A DNA stretch of 64,000 bases from Myotis daubentonii (GCF_963259705.1 NC_081844.1:24072294-24136293); one strand, 5' to 3'; positions 24,300 through 36,439 are shown, numbered from the stretch's first letter. Numbers and translations are program-made. Notes: generated by a model from the sequence alone, not told the origin.

Positions 24300-24755
24300 A
24301 TGTAAAGCAGATCGTGTTACCCCCCTGCCTCAAATTTTACAACAGTTTTCTTAATGTGACCCTTGCCTCGCAGAATCGCCACCTTGGCTGCATCTCCTGC
24401 CTCAGCCACCCTATGCCAAGCTTGGTCCAGCTGCAGAGCCTTTGCGCTGGCTGTGCCCTCTGCCTGGTCTTTGCAGGGCTGGTTCCCTTTTTGTCATTCA
24501 GGCCTCAGCTCTAAAGTCACCTCCTCTGAGAGCCCCCTTTGTCCAGAGTTTCTATCATGCCACCCCCTCATATTTTATTCATAGCACTTATCATCCTTTG
24601 TAGGTGTCTTCTTTACTTGTTAGCTTGTTTGCTGTCTGACTCCCCTGCTAGAATGACAGCTCCCCAAGATTTTTCTCTTGTTATTATCGAATCCTCTGTG
24701 CCAGGAACAGTGCCTGGCACAGAGTAGGTGCTCAAGAAATATTTGTAGAATGGAT
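24300..24755 (+). repeat. L2 LINE 3' fragment
   Basis: GCAGAGCCTTTGCGCTGGCTGT, CCCTGCTAGAATGACAGCTCC and AGTGCCTGGCACAGAGTAGGTGCTCAAGAAATATTTG. Confidence 0.75.
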
Positions 24756-25539
24756 GAATATATTTTGTATCTTCATTCTGCGTGCTATCTGAGGCCCCAA
24801 TCCTCAGAACATGTATGCCGCGGAGGTGGTACCTGCCACCCTCTCCCCTGGTTCTCAGGCTCCCTTCACACCTGAACACAGGGCCAGAGAAGAAGAATTT
24901 CAGCCCCAGAGCTGAGTGGATTAGCTGGAATTCCAGCATCCCCATCCTCTCTTCCCTGTGAAAGGCCTGAAACTTAGCAACCCTACAGCCACACAGAATT
25001 ATAATGGGGCGGAGGGGGGGAGGGGTGTGTGTGTGGGGGGGGGGGGGAGCAGGAAGCAGGGAAGGGAGCTCACACAAGCTCAGCTGGAGAGGGGGTACCA
25101 CGCCCAGGTTCCCCTGTCCAGCAGGGTATTGCTTTGCAGAGGAGGGCGGGAGGCCTCTGATTCAGTCTTGAAAAACCAGCTCCTGGGTGTTTCCGGGGAG
25201 AACGCCTACTGCCCTGGCATGGGCCCAGGCTTCCCAGGGGGACCCAGCAGGCATGGGACTCCAGCATCCTGGCCCCTGACTTTCTCCCCGGAAGATGTCA
25301 CTCTATTCTCAGGACCCAGATACTCCGGCCTTGCTTTCCCACTGAGGGAAGAAGAAACATGGGGACAGCTTATTGCTTAAGAGGCAGCTGTCTGCTGAAC
25401 TCTGGAGGGTGGGTGTGGGGGCGGTGGGAAAAGCAAAGACCAGCAGGTGTGGCCCAGATAGTATGTATGGTGTGTGTGTGGTGGGGGTGGGGGGAGGGGG
25501 GCAGCAGCAGGTGGAGGAGCTGCTCAGGGACATCTGAGC

Positions 25540-25745
25540 CATGAAGCCACTGGACATGTAGCCATGTAGTCTGGCCTCTGAGGTCTGGGTTCGAGTCCCA
25601 GATCTGCCGCTTACTAGCTGTGCGACCTTGGGCAAGTCACTCCACCTCTGGGTCTGCCACTTCACTCCTAAGAGAAGTAACAGTCCCTCTCATGAGGTGT
25701 TTAAATTCAGTGGTCCGCACGGTAGATACCTGACACGTAAGTGTT
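25540..25745 (+). repeat. MIR SINE
   Basis: GGGTTCGAGTCCCAGATCTGCCGCTTACTAGCTGTGCGACCTTGGGCAAGTCAC, near consensus, just outside the GIPC1 CpG island. Confidence 0.82.
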
Positions 25746-25779
25746 CACTTAATGCTGGTCGGGGTGGTTTTTTTCATTA

Positions 25780-26480
25780 TTATGATCGGGACCCGGTCCT
25801 TCCCAAGCCCCGCCTGGGCCCTGGAGGATTGGGACGCGGCCAGCTCCGGGGAGGTGCCTGGGTAGGGCTCGGAAACACCGACCCCCCGTCTGTTCCCGTC
25901 GGGACGGGGCTGTCCAGAGGGGCGCAGCGGCAGGGTGCGGCTGGAGACCCATTCCAGCGGCGGGAAGCGCAGGCCCCCTGCCCCGAATGGGGAGGGAGGC
26001 GCCCGGCTGGGAAGGGGCCTCAGGCATCCCCCTGCCAGTCCAGCGGACTCCGGCCGCCGCGTCCATCGGGCCGGCCCCACCCCGTACGATCGGCCGATCC
26101 CCGCGAGTTCACGACAAGGTCCCCGGAGCCGCAGCGCCGTGACCCGCCTGCGGGGACCACTCACCTGCGCCGCCGCCTCCCTGCGCGCGCCCGGCTCTGC
26201 CCTCCACAAACTCCGGCTGGGGCCTCTCCCGCAGCCTCGGACGGGGGGCGGGGCCGGAGACCGCGCCCGACCAATCAAGAGTGGCCTCCTGGAGCTCTTG
26301 GCCAATCCACGCCGCGCTTCAACGACTCGGGTGGAGCCGACCGAAACATTCCAGAGGGAGCCCGCCTCGTCCGGCTCTTCCCGACTTCCCTGCCCTGCAG
26401 CGCAGTGGACCTTCCCGCCCCTCCTAAGCCGCGGCGGGCTATACCACCGCAGGGCGGCGGAGGGGGGAGCTGAGGCTGGA
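25780..26480 (-). promoter_or_regulatory. GIPC1: GIPC1 CpG-island promoter and noncoding exon 1
   Basis: This is a dense CG-dinucleotide block. On the minus strand a perfect donor (GCGCAG followed by gtgagtgg) ends an exon at 26165. Upstream of it the + strand shows CCAAT words near 26271 and 26302, which read ATTGG on the gene strand (inverted CCAAT boxes). No TATA box is evident. Position and distance to the ATG exon match the human GIPC1 promoter layout. The TSS is probably near 26.25-26.3 kb. Long frames on both strands here are GC artefacts. Confidence 0.72.
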
Positions 26481-28272
26481 CCCCGGCGAATCGAGGGGAA
26501 GGAAGGAGACGAGTTACCAATAGGAAGCTGGGGCCCTGGGCCACGTGCTGTGGGTTGAGTGTGGGGGGGGGGGGGGGGAGAGCGGGGAAGGGGGGACGGG
26601 GTGTAACCAGCGGGGGACTGGCCGTGGGAGCCCGGTGACTGAGGCTGAGTTTGGGGGAGAGAGTGCAAACTCTCAACGTCCCGAAAAGCATACCTTTAGA
26701 AGGCCTGGGAAAGGCCGAGGGCAGCCCCCAATCCAGTTCTCCGCCTGGCCTGGCCTGCCCCTGCCCCAGCCCGAACCTCTTCCGAGCAGATAAAAAGATG
26801 CATTCATTCCAGGGTGGCGGGCGGGGACTGAAATGAATAGGGAGGGTCCTGAGTGTCCCTGCTTCCTGGAGTGTACAAAGGACAAGGGCATTTATTCATT
26901 CATTCATTCACTCATTAAATATTTAATGTACCCGTGGTCGTGGTCGGTGCCAGGCTCTGTCCTATCTCTACAGACACACCGACTAGTAAGCTGAACGTGC
27001 TCCGGGGAGAGGGAAACAGTGCGTGCAAAGGCCTGGAGGCTGGGCAGAGAGATTAAGTCCTTTAGGATAGGAGCTAGCACAGCAATGTGAAAGGATGCAA
27101 TGGAATGGAAGACAAGGGCAAGATGTCCTGTTCGCTTGTTGGTTAGACCAGCAAACATTTAGAGAGCACATACAAGGCGCTAGATTACCAAGGGAACCCA
27201 GGCAACCCAAGCCTCTGCCCTCAAGGAGCTGACCTTTCAATGATTCAGTCTCCTCCATCTGACAGTGAACGACCCGCCACCCCACCCGATACAGAGCATG
27301 CATGTGTGTGTGAGAGGACCAGGTAATCTCACCATCTCCAGGTTTGGCTTGTAACCGGGATTGCTCAGGCGGGAGCAGATCCGAGAAACAAAGACACAAA
27401 CGTATCTCGCAAAAGCCAGGACGCTCAGTTCTCAGGGCAGGTAAGAGATTTCCTTGTTCTACTTCAAAGCGGGCCACTTGGGCAGCTGAGGCTAGACCAA
27501 GAGCTCGCTGTGTGTTCTGGAAACTGTAGTTGTTGGAGGCCTCTAACTGCTACGACCCTGCTCAAGCCTGGTTAAATGACAGGCTTTGCAGTCCCCAGTG
27601 TGAGCCACTGTGCATCACAGCCACACCAGGACCCAGCAGAGGGACAAAGTGAAAAGGGAGAGTGGGCCCTGGGCTTAGCTGCTGAGGGCTGCCGCGTCGG
27701 GCCCCACCCAGCTGGCAAACACCAAGCTCTCCATGGCAACAGGTTCAGCTATTGTCCTCCTCTTCCTGTTCGGCTGACCTCTGCCACTCCCACTGAGCAA
27801 TGGGTTGCCTTAGCTGGCCCAGTGCCTTCTGGGGGACTGTGCCCACTGCCCTGGTTGCACCTGGCATCCGAGATTCTCCCTAGGGCAGGATGTAGGGCCA
27901 AAGGGACAGTAGTGTCCCTAGCCAGAATCCACCTGAATCCATCTGTTGACTGATGAGGAAGTGCCCAGGGAGAGGTAAGGGAATTGCCAAAGGGCATAGA
28001 ACAGTGCCTGGCACCTCTTACCCTCTTTTTGAGTTCCAGAGGCATGAGAACTGAGGCTGGGAGACCCAGCTGGTGAGGAGCTGAGATTTGAGTGTTGCTT
28101 CATCCCCTTTGGGAAAAATAAAAATCTGGACCAACTATTACATGCAGATGGAAAGGTTGAATTAGAAAATCACCATTTTTCAGCCAATAGATGAATAAAT
28201 GATTCATGCAAGGCTCATCATTGAGGAAGTGGACATTCCGCTTCAAAGGACCAGCCTGCAGATTTCTTGTTA

Positions 28273-28484
28273 AATATATTTCTTTGTTGATTTCAGAGAG
28301 GAAGGGAGAAGGAGAGAGAGATAGAAACATCAATGATGAGAGAGAATCATTGATGACCGTCTCCCGCACACCCCTTACTGGGGAACGAGCCCGCAACCCA
28401 GGCATGTGCCCCCGGCTGGAATCGTACCTGGGACCCCTCAGTCCACAGGCTGACGCTCTATCCACTGAGCCAAGCCTGCTAGGG
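28273..28484 (-). mobile_element. Ves SINE
   Basis: Reverse copy flanked by CTGCAGATTTCTTGTTA (28256-28272) and a near match from 28485. Confidence 0.88.
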
Positions 28485-28499
28485 CTGCAGATTGATTGT

Positions 28500-28985
28500 T
28501 AATTGTAATGGGGAAAAGGTACCAATGGGGAACCTGGAAGGCACCACCTTAACCAAGTGATCAAAGTTAACATCACCAGTGATGGGACTGGCCATGTTCA
28601 CATGCCCCCTGCTGTGATGTCCTGAGCAGGACACAACATCACCTACAAAATACTTTGTCCTGCCTGAAGTGTTTAACCTGAATCTAATCTTGAGGAGACA
28701 ATCAGACACACCCCAGTTGAGGTGTGTCTGAAAGGAAGGAAGGATGGATGGAAGGAAGGGGGAAGGAAAGGAAAGGGAAGGGAAAGAAAAGGAAAGGAAA
28801 GGTGAAAAAATTGACCTGGACTCTTCAAACAGATCTATGTCATGAAAGGCATAATCAGTCCCTAACCAAATGAATGAATAAAAGCCTGGGGACACTTCTA
28901 GATTGAAGGAGGCGAAAGAGAGGTGACTACCAAAATCATAGACCCTTGATTGGATCCTCCATAAAAATGTATTACTCAAGTTAAT
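28500..28985 (+). repeat. L1M-type 3'UTR fragment with internal (GGAA)n
   Basis: L1 3'-end words (CATCACCAGTGATGGGAC, CTTTGTCCTGCC, TTGATTGGATCCTC) are interrupted at 28731-28803 by a GGAA/GGAAA microsatellite. Confidence 0.65.
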
Positions 28986-28989
28986 TTCA

Positions 28990-29560
28990 CTGTTGATTTT
29001 ATTTTTTACTATTTTAATGTGGATATTAAAAATTTTTTACACAGAACCTAGACACAGAACCTAGAGACAGAACCTAGCGAGAGAACATGGCAAAAGATCC
29101 TGGACAGAAACTGGCCACAGAACCTAGAGACAGAACCTAGCGAGAGAACCTGGCTGAAGAACCTAGAGACAGAACCTGGCTACAGAACCTGGATAGAACA
29201 TGGCAAGAGAACCTGACTAGAACCTGGACAGAACCAGTCTGGAGAACCTAGCGACAGAACCTGACGACAGAACCTGACTGGAGATCCTGGATAGAACCAG
29301 GAGAGAGAACCCAACCATGCTGGTCAACTGAATGCTGCCTCCGTGTCATTCCTTCTTCGCTGACTCCGTCCACACCTTTGGGGACCCCTGGACCTGCTGG
29401 GGTTGGACCCCGGCATATGGCGCCCGAACAGGGACCCTTAAGTAAGCCCCCCATTCTCCCAGGCAAGCGCCCCACACTCGGGACGGATAGGACTCCACCG
29501 TAGGAATACACGGTCTATGCCTCAGAGAGTTGTGTTCATTTAAATTATCAGCTCCTGACT
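28990..29560 (+). mobile_element. Endogenous retrovirus remnant: LTR end, lysine-tRNA primer site and leader
   Basis: The 29040-29310 part is a degenerate tandem array of GACAGAACCTAG-like units. A U5-like stretch follows, ending in CA at 29414-29415, then TA, then TGGCGCCCGAACAGGGAC (29418-29435), identical to the tRNA-Lys3 primer binding site of betaretroviruses and lentiviruses; an ERVK-like origin is likely. No gag, pol or env frame follows, so the copy is a truncated relic. The left LTR boundary is not resolved. Confidence 0.78.
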
Positions 29561-29692
29561 CCAACCTTGTCTTTTAGTCCTAAGCAACTTCCATCTCTTT
29601 CTAAAGAGACCTCCTATGTACCAAGTCTGGGTTAGAGGCCCCTGCTGGGCATTTCCAGGGCACCTTGTTCTTTCTCTGTCATGGAGACTGTT

Positions 29693-30010
29693 GTGGACTG
29701 AATTGCAGCCCCCAAAGATTCGTGTGTTAAAGCTCTGTGCCCCGGTACACCTCGGAGGGTGACAGTATTTGGAGATAGGGCCTTTTAAGAAGTAGTTAAG
29801 GTTAAATGAAAGCATATGGTGGGCTTCAGTCCAATATGATTGGTGTCCTTATCAGAAAAGGGAAAGACTCGAGGGATGTGCCAGCACAGAGAAAAGGACA
29901 TGGAGAAGGCAGTGGTCTGCAAGCCAAGGAGAGAGGCCTCAGAGAAACCAGCCCTGCTAGCACCTTGATCTTGGACTCACCACCTGCAGAACTATGAGGA
30001 AAGAAAATGA
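29693..30010 (+). repeat. MLT1 (ERVL-MaLR) LTR fragment
   Basis: GTGGACTGAATTGCAGCCCCC, TATTTGGAGATAGGGCCTTTTAAG, TGGTGTCCTTATCAGAAAAGG and CTGCAAGCCAAGGAGAGAGGCCTCAG follow MLT1 order. Confidence 0.85.
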
Positions 30011-30097
30011 AAAGGTGTGTTGAGGGGAGATGAGGACACATTTGTAATACCTTAACTAATAATAAATTAAAAAAAGAGGGGAAAAAAATTTATAATT

Positions 30098-30284
30098 GCC
30101 CTATCTGGTTTGGCTCAGTGGATACAGCATCAGCCTGCAGACCGAAGGGTCCAAGGTTCCATTTCTGTCAGGGGCACATGCCTGGGTTGTGGGCTTGATC
30201 CCCAGTAGGGAGCGTGCAGGAAGCAGCCAATCAATGATTCCCTCTCCCTTCCTCTCTAAAATCAATAAAAAATAATTTAAAGAT
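30098..30284 (+). mobile_element. Ves SINE
   Basis: Full copy flanked by AAAAAATTTATAATT at 30083-30097 and 30285-30299. Confidence 0.9.
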
Positions 30285-30640
30285 AAAAAATTTATAATTA
30301 CATATGTGCTTGCATAGTTCTACAGAATAGAAGTGGGATAGAGAGCCCTTGTCAGTTTCAACAATTACAGATAATGTTTAGATAGAGGCAGGCACTGTTC
30401 TAAGAATTTTATATTTATTAAACCATTTAACTCTGAATGGCCTTGTGAGCTAGCTACACTGTTCAGCTTTGCAAATATATCCTCCCATTCCGTCATGTGA
30501 TGATTTGCTTATATTCTTGATATTCTTCATTAGAGGGAAATTCTTAATTTCAATGTAATAGAACTTATCCATTTTGTGGATTGTGCCTGTAAAATTTAAT
30601 CAAGGAGGCCCTTTCTATTGTTAAATCACAAAGGTATTCT

Positions 30641-30853
30641 TTTTAAAAATACATATTTTTACTGATTTCAGAGAGGAAGGGAGAGGGAGAGAGAGAAACA
30701 TCAATGATGAGAAAGAATCATTGATCAGCTGCCTCCTGCACACCCCACACTGGGGATAGAGCCCTCAACCCAGGCATGTAACCTGACTGGGAATTGAACT
30801 GTGACCTCCTGGTTCATGGGTTGATGCTCAACCACTGAGCCACGCCAGCCGGG
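30641..30853 (-). mobile_element. Ves SINE
   Basis: Reverse copy flanked by CACAAAGGTATTCT at 30627-30640 and 30854-30867. It carries the AACCAGGAGGT-type head, a subfamily also at 3961, 32654, 42312 and 49885. Confidence 0.92.
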
Positions 30854-30944
30854 CACAAAGGTATTCTACTTCATTTTCTTCTATTCATTCTCTGGTTTTA
30901 CTTTTCCTGTGTCTTTATTCCATTTCTAATCCCCCTTGGGTTGC

Positions 30945-31400
30945 GGGGTAGGATACAGTCATACTTCTCCATAACCTGCACTGCTTACCAGCTATGTGAC
31001 CCTGGGCGAGCCTCTTCCCCCATGTGCCTCAATCTCCTCATCTGTAAAATGAAGATCATCATCATAGTACATGGGAATAATAATTCTAAAGTTGTTTTAA
31101 TTAATATTAGGATAAAATGAACTACTTTGTGTCAAATGCCTACAGTGGCTCCTGGCAGGTAGTAAGTGCTCAGCCCACTGCAATTATTAAACTACATTGA
31201 GGGTACAGAAATGAATAAACCGTATGGCATAATAGAAACATGATCTAAGCAGAAACCATTACTAAGCTCTTACTATGTGCCAGGCCCCATGCCGACTGCT
31301 TTTTAGGCGTAACCCCACTGGATACTATCCCCTTTCTATAGAGGAGAAGACTGAGGCTCAGAGAGGGGGAGCCACTGGCCCAAAGTTGCACAGAGACTCA
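30945..31400. repeat. MIR-related fragments, both orientations
   Basis: Forward MIR at about 30975-31185 (CCAGCTATGTGACCCTGGGCGAG) and reverse MIR at about 31258-31400 (GCTCTTACTATGTGCCAGGC). Confidence 0.65.
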
Positions 31401-32504
31401 TGGTGTGGCGCTTCAGCTCCAACCCCAGCACATGGGACATCCCTCTGGGGGTGTGAGTTGCATCTGCCTCATTTGAGCCTGGCTCTGAGATGTGGGGACA
31501 GAGCAGACTGAGGAATGATGGTGCTAAAGCACATTGCCCTCGCCGACTGGTCTCAGAGTTTGATTGCCTGGCTATTAGGGGCCGGTAGGTTGGACTCCCC
31601 TTATAGCCTGACAGGACTGGACTGAGCGGGACAGGCCTGGAGGGGAAGAAGAGGTGGTCCCGACTAGGCTAGGTCTTGTGGCCTTAGGTCTCAGCCCCAG
31701 CTTGGGTACCTACCTACCTTTGGCTACAGGATTTTAGAATGTCGAGATAAAATCTACTAGCAATGCCTTTTTATGAATGGGCAGATCTCTTTCCTATCAC
31801 CAATCATTTCCTATCACCTTGTCCCCACCTGGTCCAGCCTCATTGTCTCCAGCAGTTGACTTTCTCTCTGCTCTCCTAGCTCTTTCCTAGCTGTACCCCC
31901 AAGTCTGTTTCCTCCACGGCAGCCAGAGGGCACCTGTGAGTCAGATTTCCCCCCCCTCCCTTCTCTGCTAATCACCCCTTCTACCCCCCACACCATGAGG
32001 CCATGTGCCCTCAAAACACTCTTCACTGAAGTATTTCATCTGGAGTCAGGCCTGGCCATGTTGATGTCTCGCATAATCATCCCAAAGAAAGTTGGGCCCC
32101 TAATGAGACAAACAACCCAAGTCCCAGTGCCAACTTCCCGGCAAAAGGAACTCACACCACGTGCCTCCTGACTCAAACTCTTTCAACTGGCTTCTCTGCC
32201 TGGGGCACCCAGGCCTGTCTCAGCAGGGCCCAGACATCTTGCCTGTCTGTCTGAAACCTGGGCATGCCCCACCCTGCTCTCTCCTGCTTTCTCACTTCAG
32301 ACCACACCAGGCCCTAAGGCCTCCCACTCCCAGGCTTACCGGATCCACATCCCCCGTGTGCCTCGGGGCCTCCTCCATGGGACTTCAGCCCAGTGGCCCA
32401 CCCCTGAGCCCCAACAAGCTCCTGTCCCCTGGCCTGTGTGCCCAGGGCCTGTCAGACCTCTGCCCTCCAAGCTCTCTGGGCATAGGAAGTGCCTTGCTCA
32501 GTGT

Positions 32505-33245
32505 AAATGGGCTGAATGATGCTCTTTCCCCAAATGATATGTTCCTGTCCCCAAACCTTATTTAGAATGAGGGTCTTTTTTTTTTTTTTTTTTAATTGAG
32601 CCTGCCCAGTGTGGCTCAGTGGTTGAGCATCGAGCTACGAACCAGGAGGTTGCGTATATTTTAAATATATGTTTTTATTGGTTTCAGAGAGGAAGGGAGA
32701 GGGAGAGAGAGAATCATCAATGATGAGAATCATTGATCGGCTGCTCCTGCATTCCCCACACTGGGGATAGAGCCCACAACCCAGGCATGTGCCCTAACCT
32801 GGAATTGAACAGTGACCTCCTGGTTCATAGGTCCACGCTCAACCACTGAGCCACACTGGCAGGGCTAGAATAAGGGTCTTTGCAGACATAATTAAGGATC
32901 TTGAGATGAGTTTATTCTGGATTAGGGTGGGCCCTGATTCCAGTGACACCTGTCCCCGTAAGACACAGAAAACACAGAGACAAGCAGAGGGGAGGGCCAT
33001 GTGAAGACCAAGGCACAGATTAACACCACGCAGCTACAAGCCAAGGAGCGCCGATGATGGCTATCAGCCACCAAGAGCTGGGAGAGGCCTGACACTGAGT
33101 CTCCCTCCCAGGATCCAGAAGGCACTCAGCCTGGCCACACCTTGGGTTTGGACTTCTGGCCTCCAGAACTGTGAGAGAATAAACTCCTCTTGGTGTCAGT
33201 CCCCCAGCTTGCGGTGCTTTGCGTGGCAGCCCAGGACACTAAACC
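32505..33245 (+). repeat. MLT1-type LTR split by a Ves fold-back
   Basis: TTTGCAGACATAATTAAGGATCTTGAGATGAG, GGGTGGGCCCTGATTCCAGTGACA and CCTCCAGAACTGTGAGAGAATAAA in MLT1 order. It is interrupted at 32579-32866. Confidence 0.8.
32579..32866 (-). mobile_element. Ves SINE with an inverted head copy (fold-back)
   Basis: AGAATGAGGGTCTTT (32564-32578) and its one-mismatch copy (32867-32881) flank a T-run, then a forward Ves head piece (32598-32653), then a complete reverse Ves (32654-32866). The head piece and the reverse head are inverted repeats of about 55 bp. Confidence 0.85.
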
Positions 33246-34254
33246 CTCTGTGTTTCCCGGAACGCTGTGAGCTTCACCAGGTCTGAGCTTCACAAGACTG
33301 CTATGCTTGTTGCTCCCTAGCTCCACTGGCCCTCAGGAAGGAGCTGCGCCCAAGGACGGACATATGAGTCATGAAGTAGGAGCAGGGCCCAGGAAAGAGA
33401 GTCTTTTCCTGGAGCCAAAGAGAACATCCACTCCTCCCAGATGGGCAGGGGCTGAAGGAGCTGGAGGAGATGGCCCTTCCTGGGGAATCACAGCAGACCC
33501 CCGGCCGGGGCTGTCCTTCCTCTGCACACTCCCTGATGTGAGTGGTCATAGAACACATGTTGCAGGCCCTCTGGTCTGAGTCACTTGGTCACTCAGTGAC
33601 TCATTCAACAAACCCTCAGAGGGTCACTTTTGGGCCAGGTGTCACTCTGGGCACTAGGGATGCAAAGACGGTGGTGACCTCAAGGAAACGCGGTGCTCTG
33701 GGAGGGGGCCTTCTTGAGTGTTCCCCAGATTGTCTCTCGTCCCCTCATGACAAAGAGGGAAGATGTCTGCCCGAATAGTCACAGAGTTCCAGTCTCCCTT
33801 CCCCACCTCATCTTGGACAAGCGTGGAATCAGCAGACGATGAAAGTGTTGTCAAGTCTGTGGGAGGGAACAGGAGTACCTGTACTTTAAGGAAGAGGTTT
33901 TAATAGATGCTTATTGTTTGTGTTGTGCTATTTTAAGATGAAAGGTTGGTACATTGAAATTTCAAGAGACTGATGATGACATACTTCAGGGACTTGAAGT
34001 TCTCTTACAAATTAAATGACACTCCACCTCCTCACTCCCAGCAAAGGAAAATTAAGAGAAAACAAAATCCAAAAAATTTGCAAGCTCAAAACCTTCACAC
34101 TCAAAGGAAAAGCCAAACTTCTACCTGCAGCTCCCCCAACCCCTGCTCTATACCATTTGCCCCATCACCCCCACTGTCCTCCCTCCTCTCATCTCCCCTC
34201 CTCCCACTCTCTCCTCACTCACTCTGCTGCGGCCTCACTGGACTCCTGGCTGTT

Positions 34255-34650
34255 CCTTAAACAACTCAGGCATGCTCCGACCTCAGGACCTTTGCACAGG
34301 CTGGCCCTCTGCCTGGAATGCTATTCCCTCGCTCTCCACTTGGCTTCCTCCTTACCTCCTTCTTCAAGTCTTTGCTCAAATGTCACCTTCTCAGTGAGGC
34401 ATTTGCTGACTTTGTTACTTAAAATTGTGCCCAACACTCTACCCACTTGGTTTAATTTTCTTCATCACTCTCAGCACTATCTAACATATTTAATGCTTTA
34501 TTTACTCTTAATTACCCACCCCCCTTGACTGTTAGCTTTGCAAATATAGGAATTTTGTCCAGTTTTGTTCACTGCTGTGTCCCTAGCATCAAGAACAGGG
34601 CTGGGCACACAGTAGGTACTCAATGAATGCATATGAATGAATGAGTACTT
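34255..34650 (+). repeat. L2 LINE 3' fragment
   Basis: CTCAGGACCTTTGCACAGGCTGGCCCTCTGCCTGGAATGCTATTCCC and CACACAGTAGGTACTCAATGAATGC. Reverse MIR-like fragments follow to about 35130. Confidence 0.75.
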
Positions 34651-35173
34651 ATGTGTCAGGCAGGCACTGTGCTGTGTGCTTTAATAATTAGTAACTATTT
34701 AAGGAGACCTGGGGCAGGCTTTCTGCTGAGTGCTTTAGAAAGACTGTCCATGTTAATTACACACTTGCTCTCCGTCAGGCTTGTGGCTAGCTGAGTTCTT
34801 GCTCTGGGAAGTGAGAAGGGGTGACTTCTATGATTAGTCCTGTTTCACACGGGAGAAAACCAAGGCTCTGAGAGGTACTGTCGTTTTTCTTGGGGAATGC
34901 AGTGAGCAGAACTTGAACTCAGCACAGCCAACCTCTAGAAACCAAGTTCTTAGCCATGTTTTTTGCCCCGATGTAGTGCCTTGCCCAGTTTTCACAACGC
35001 CCCTATTAAGTCTGTACTTTCATTGCCCCTGGTTGTCAAAGGAGGCCACTGAGACTCAGAGAAGTTACTTGCCCAAGGACACACAAGCAGCAGAGTGGCA
35101 GAGACAGGATTTAGAGCCAGGATGGCTCAGCCTAGGAGTAGAGTGAGCATGGTTGTCACAAGATAGCAGCGGA

Positions 35174-35400
35174 GCCCCAACTGGTTTGGCTCCCAGATTA
35201 ATGGGTCCCAGGTTTGATTCCAGTCAAGGGCACCTCAGTTTTAGCCTTGATTCCAGGCCCTGGTCGGGGTAGGTGCAGGAGGCAACCAATCAGTGTGTCT
35301 CTCACGTCCATGTTTCTTTCTCTGTGTCTCTCCCCCTCCCTTCCACTCTCTCTTAAAATCAATGGAAAGATATCCTCAGATGAGGATTAACAAAAAAACA
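35174..35400 (+). mobile_element. Ves SINE
   Basis: Diverged forward copy of the longer-tailed subfamily (GGAAAGATATCCTCAGATGAGGATTAAC). Confidence 0.8.
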
Positions 35401-35565
35401 GATTAATCCCCCTCTCCCCCCAATGAAAAATAAAAATAAAAACAAGATAACAGGAGAGTGAGCCTACTTTAGATACAGTGTTCTTGGGCTGGGTTGGGGG
35501 CCAGGGCTCGAGCTGAGAGTCTCAGCAACTTTCCTGAGAATTTGGTTTTTAAAGCTCAGCCAAGC

Positions 35566-36439
35566 CCTGGCTGATGTGTCTCAATTGGCTGAATGTCCTC
35601 CTATGTGCCAGTCCCATTTCCAGTCTGGGCACATGCTGGGGTTTCAGGCCTGATCCCCAGTAGGGAGCGTGCAGGAGGCAGCCAATGGATGTTTCTCTCT
35701 TCTCCCTTCCTCTCTCTCTAAAATCAGTAAAAACAATTTTTGCCCTAGCTGGTTTGGCTCAGTGGGTAGAGCATTGGCCTGTGGGCTGAAGGGTCCTGGG
35801 TTCGATTCCAGTCAAGGGCACATGCCTGGGTTGCAGGCTCAAACCCCAGTAGGAGGTGTGCAGGAGACAGCCAATCAATGATTCTATTATCATTGATGTT
35901 TCTCTCTCTCCTTCTCCCTTCCTCTCTGAAATAAAAATATATTAAAAAAACTATTATTATTATTTTTTTAAAAAAATATATTTTATTGATTTTTTACAGA
36001 GAGGAAGGGAGAGAGATAGAGATCTAGAAACATCGATGAGAGAGAAACATCGATCAGCTGCCTCCTGCACACTCCCCAGTGGGGATTTGCCTGCAACCAA
36101 GGTACATGCCCTTGACCGGAATCGAACCTGGGACCTTTCAGTCCGCAGGCCGACGCTCTATCCACTGAGCCAAACCGGTTACGGCTATTTTTTATTATTA
36201 TTAATTTATTTTTAATCCTCACCCGAGGATATTTTTCCATTGATTTTTAGAGGTGGAAGAGAGGGAAAGACAGAAACATTGATGTGAGAGAAACACATCA
36301 ATTGGTGGCCTCCTGCATGCACCCTCACCAGGGCCTGGGCCAGGGAGGAGCCTGCAACCGGAATCGTACCCGGGATCCTTAGATCCGCAGGCCAATGCTT
36401 TATCCACTGAGCCAAACCGGCTAAAAACATTTTTTTAAA
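35566..36439. mobile_element. Nest of four Ves SINEs
   Basis: Forward copies at about 35566-35741 and 35742-35950, reverse copies at about 35968-36184 and 36200-36425, all between AAAGCTCAGCCAAGC (35551-35565) and AAAGCTCAGCTAAGC (36440-36454). The first forward copy made that duplication; the others entered its A-rich tail. Confidence 0.85.

Larger units (their letters stand above)
16663..26164 (-). other. GIPC1: GIPC1 5'UTR intron
   Basis: This 9.5 kb intron lies between the noncoding first exon (donor at 26165/26164) and the ATG exon (acceptor before 16662). It has collected three Helitrons, two hAT MITEs, several Ves SINEs and L2/MIR relics, listed separately. 19.4-21.0 kb and 24.8-25.5 kb show only diverged dispersed-repeat fragments or nothing recognisable. 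Confidence 0.75.

Noticed and set aside
25745..26668. 307-codon minus-strand and 281-codon plus-strand open frames
   Set aside because: Both lie in the GIPC1 CpG island, where high GC removes stop codons; no domain, no splice support, and a strong donor of the leader exon cuts through them.
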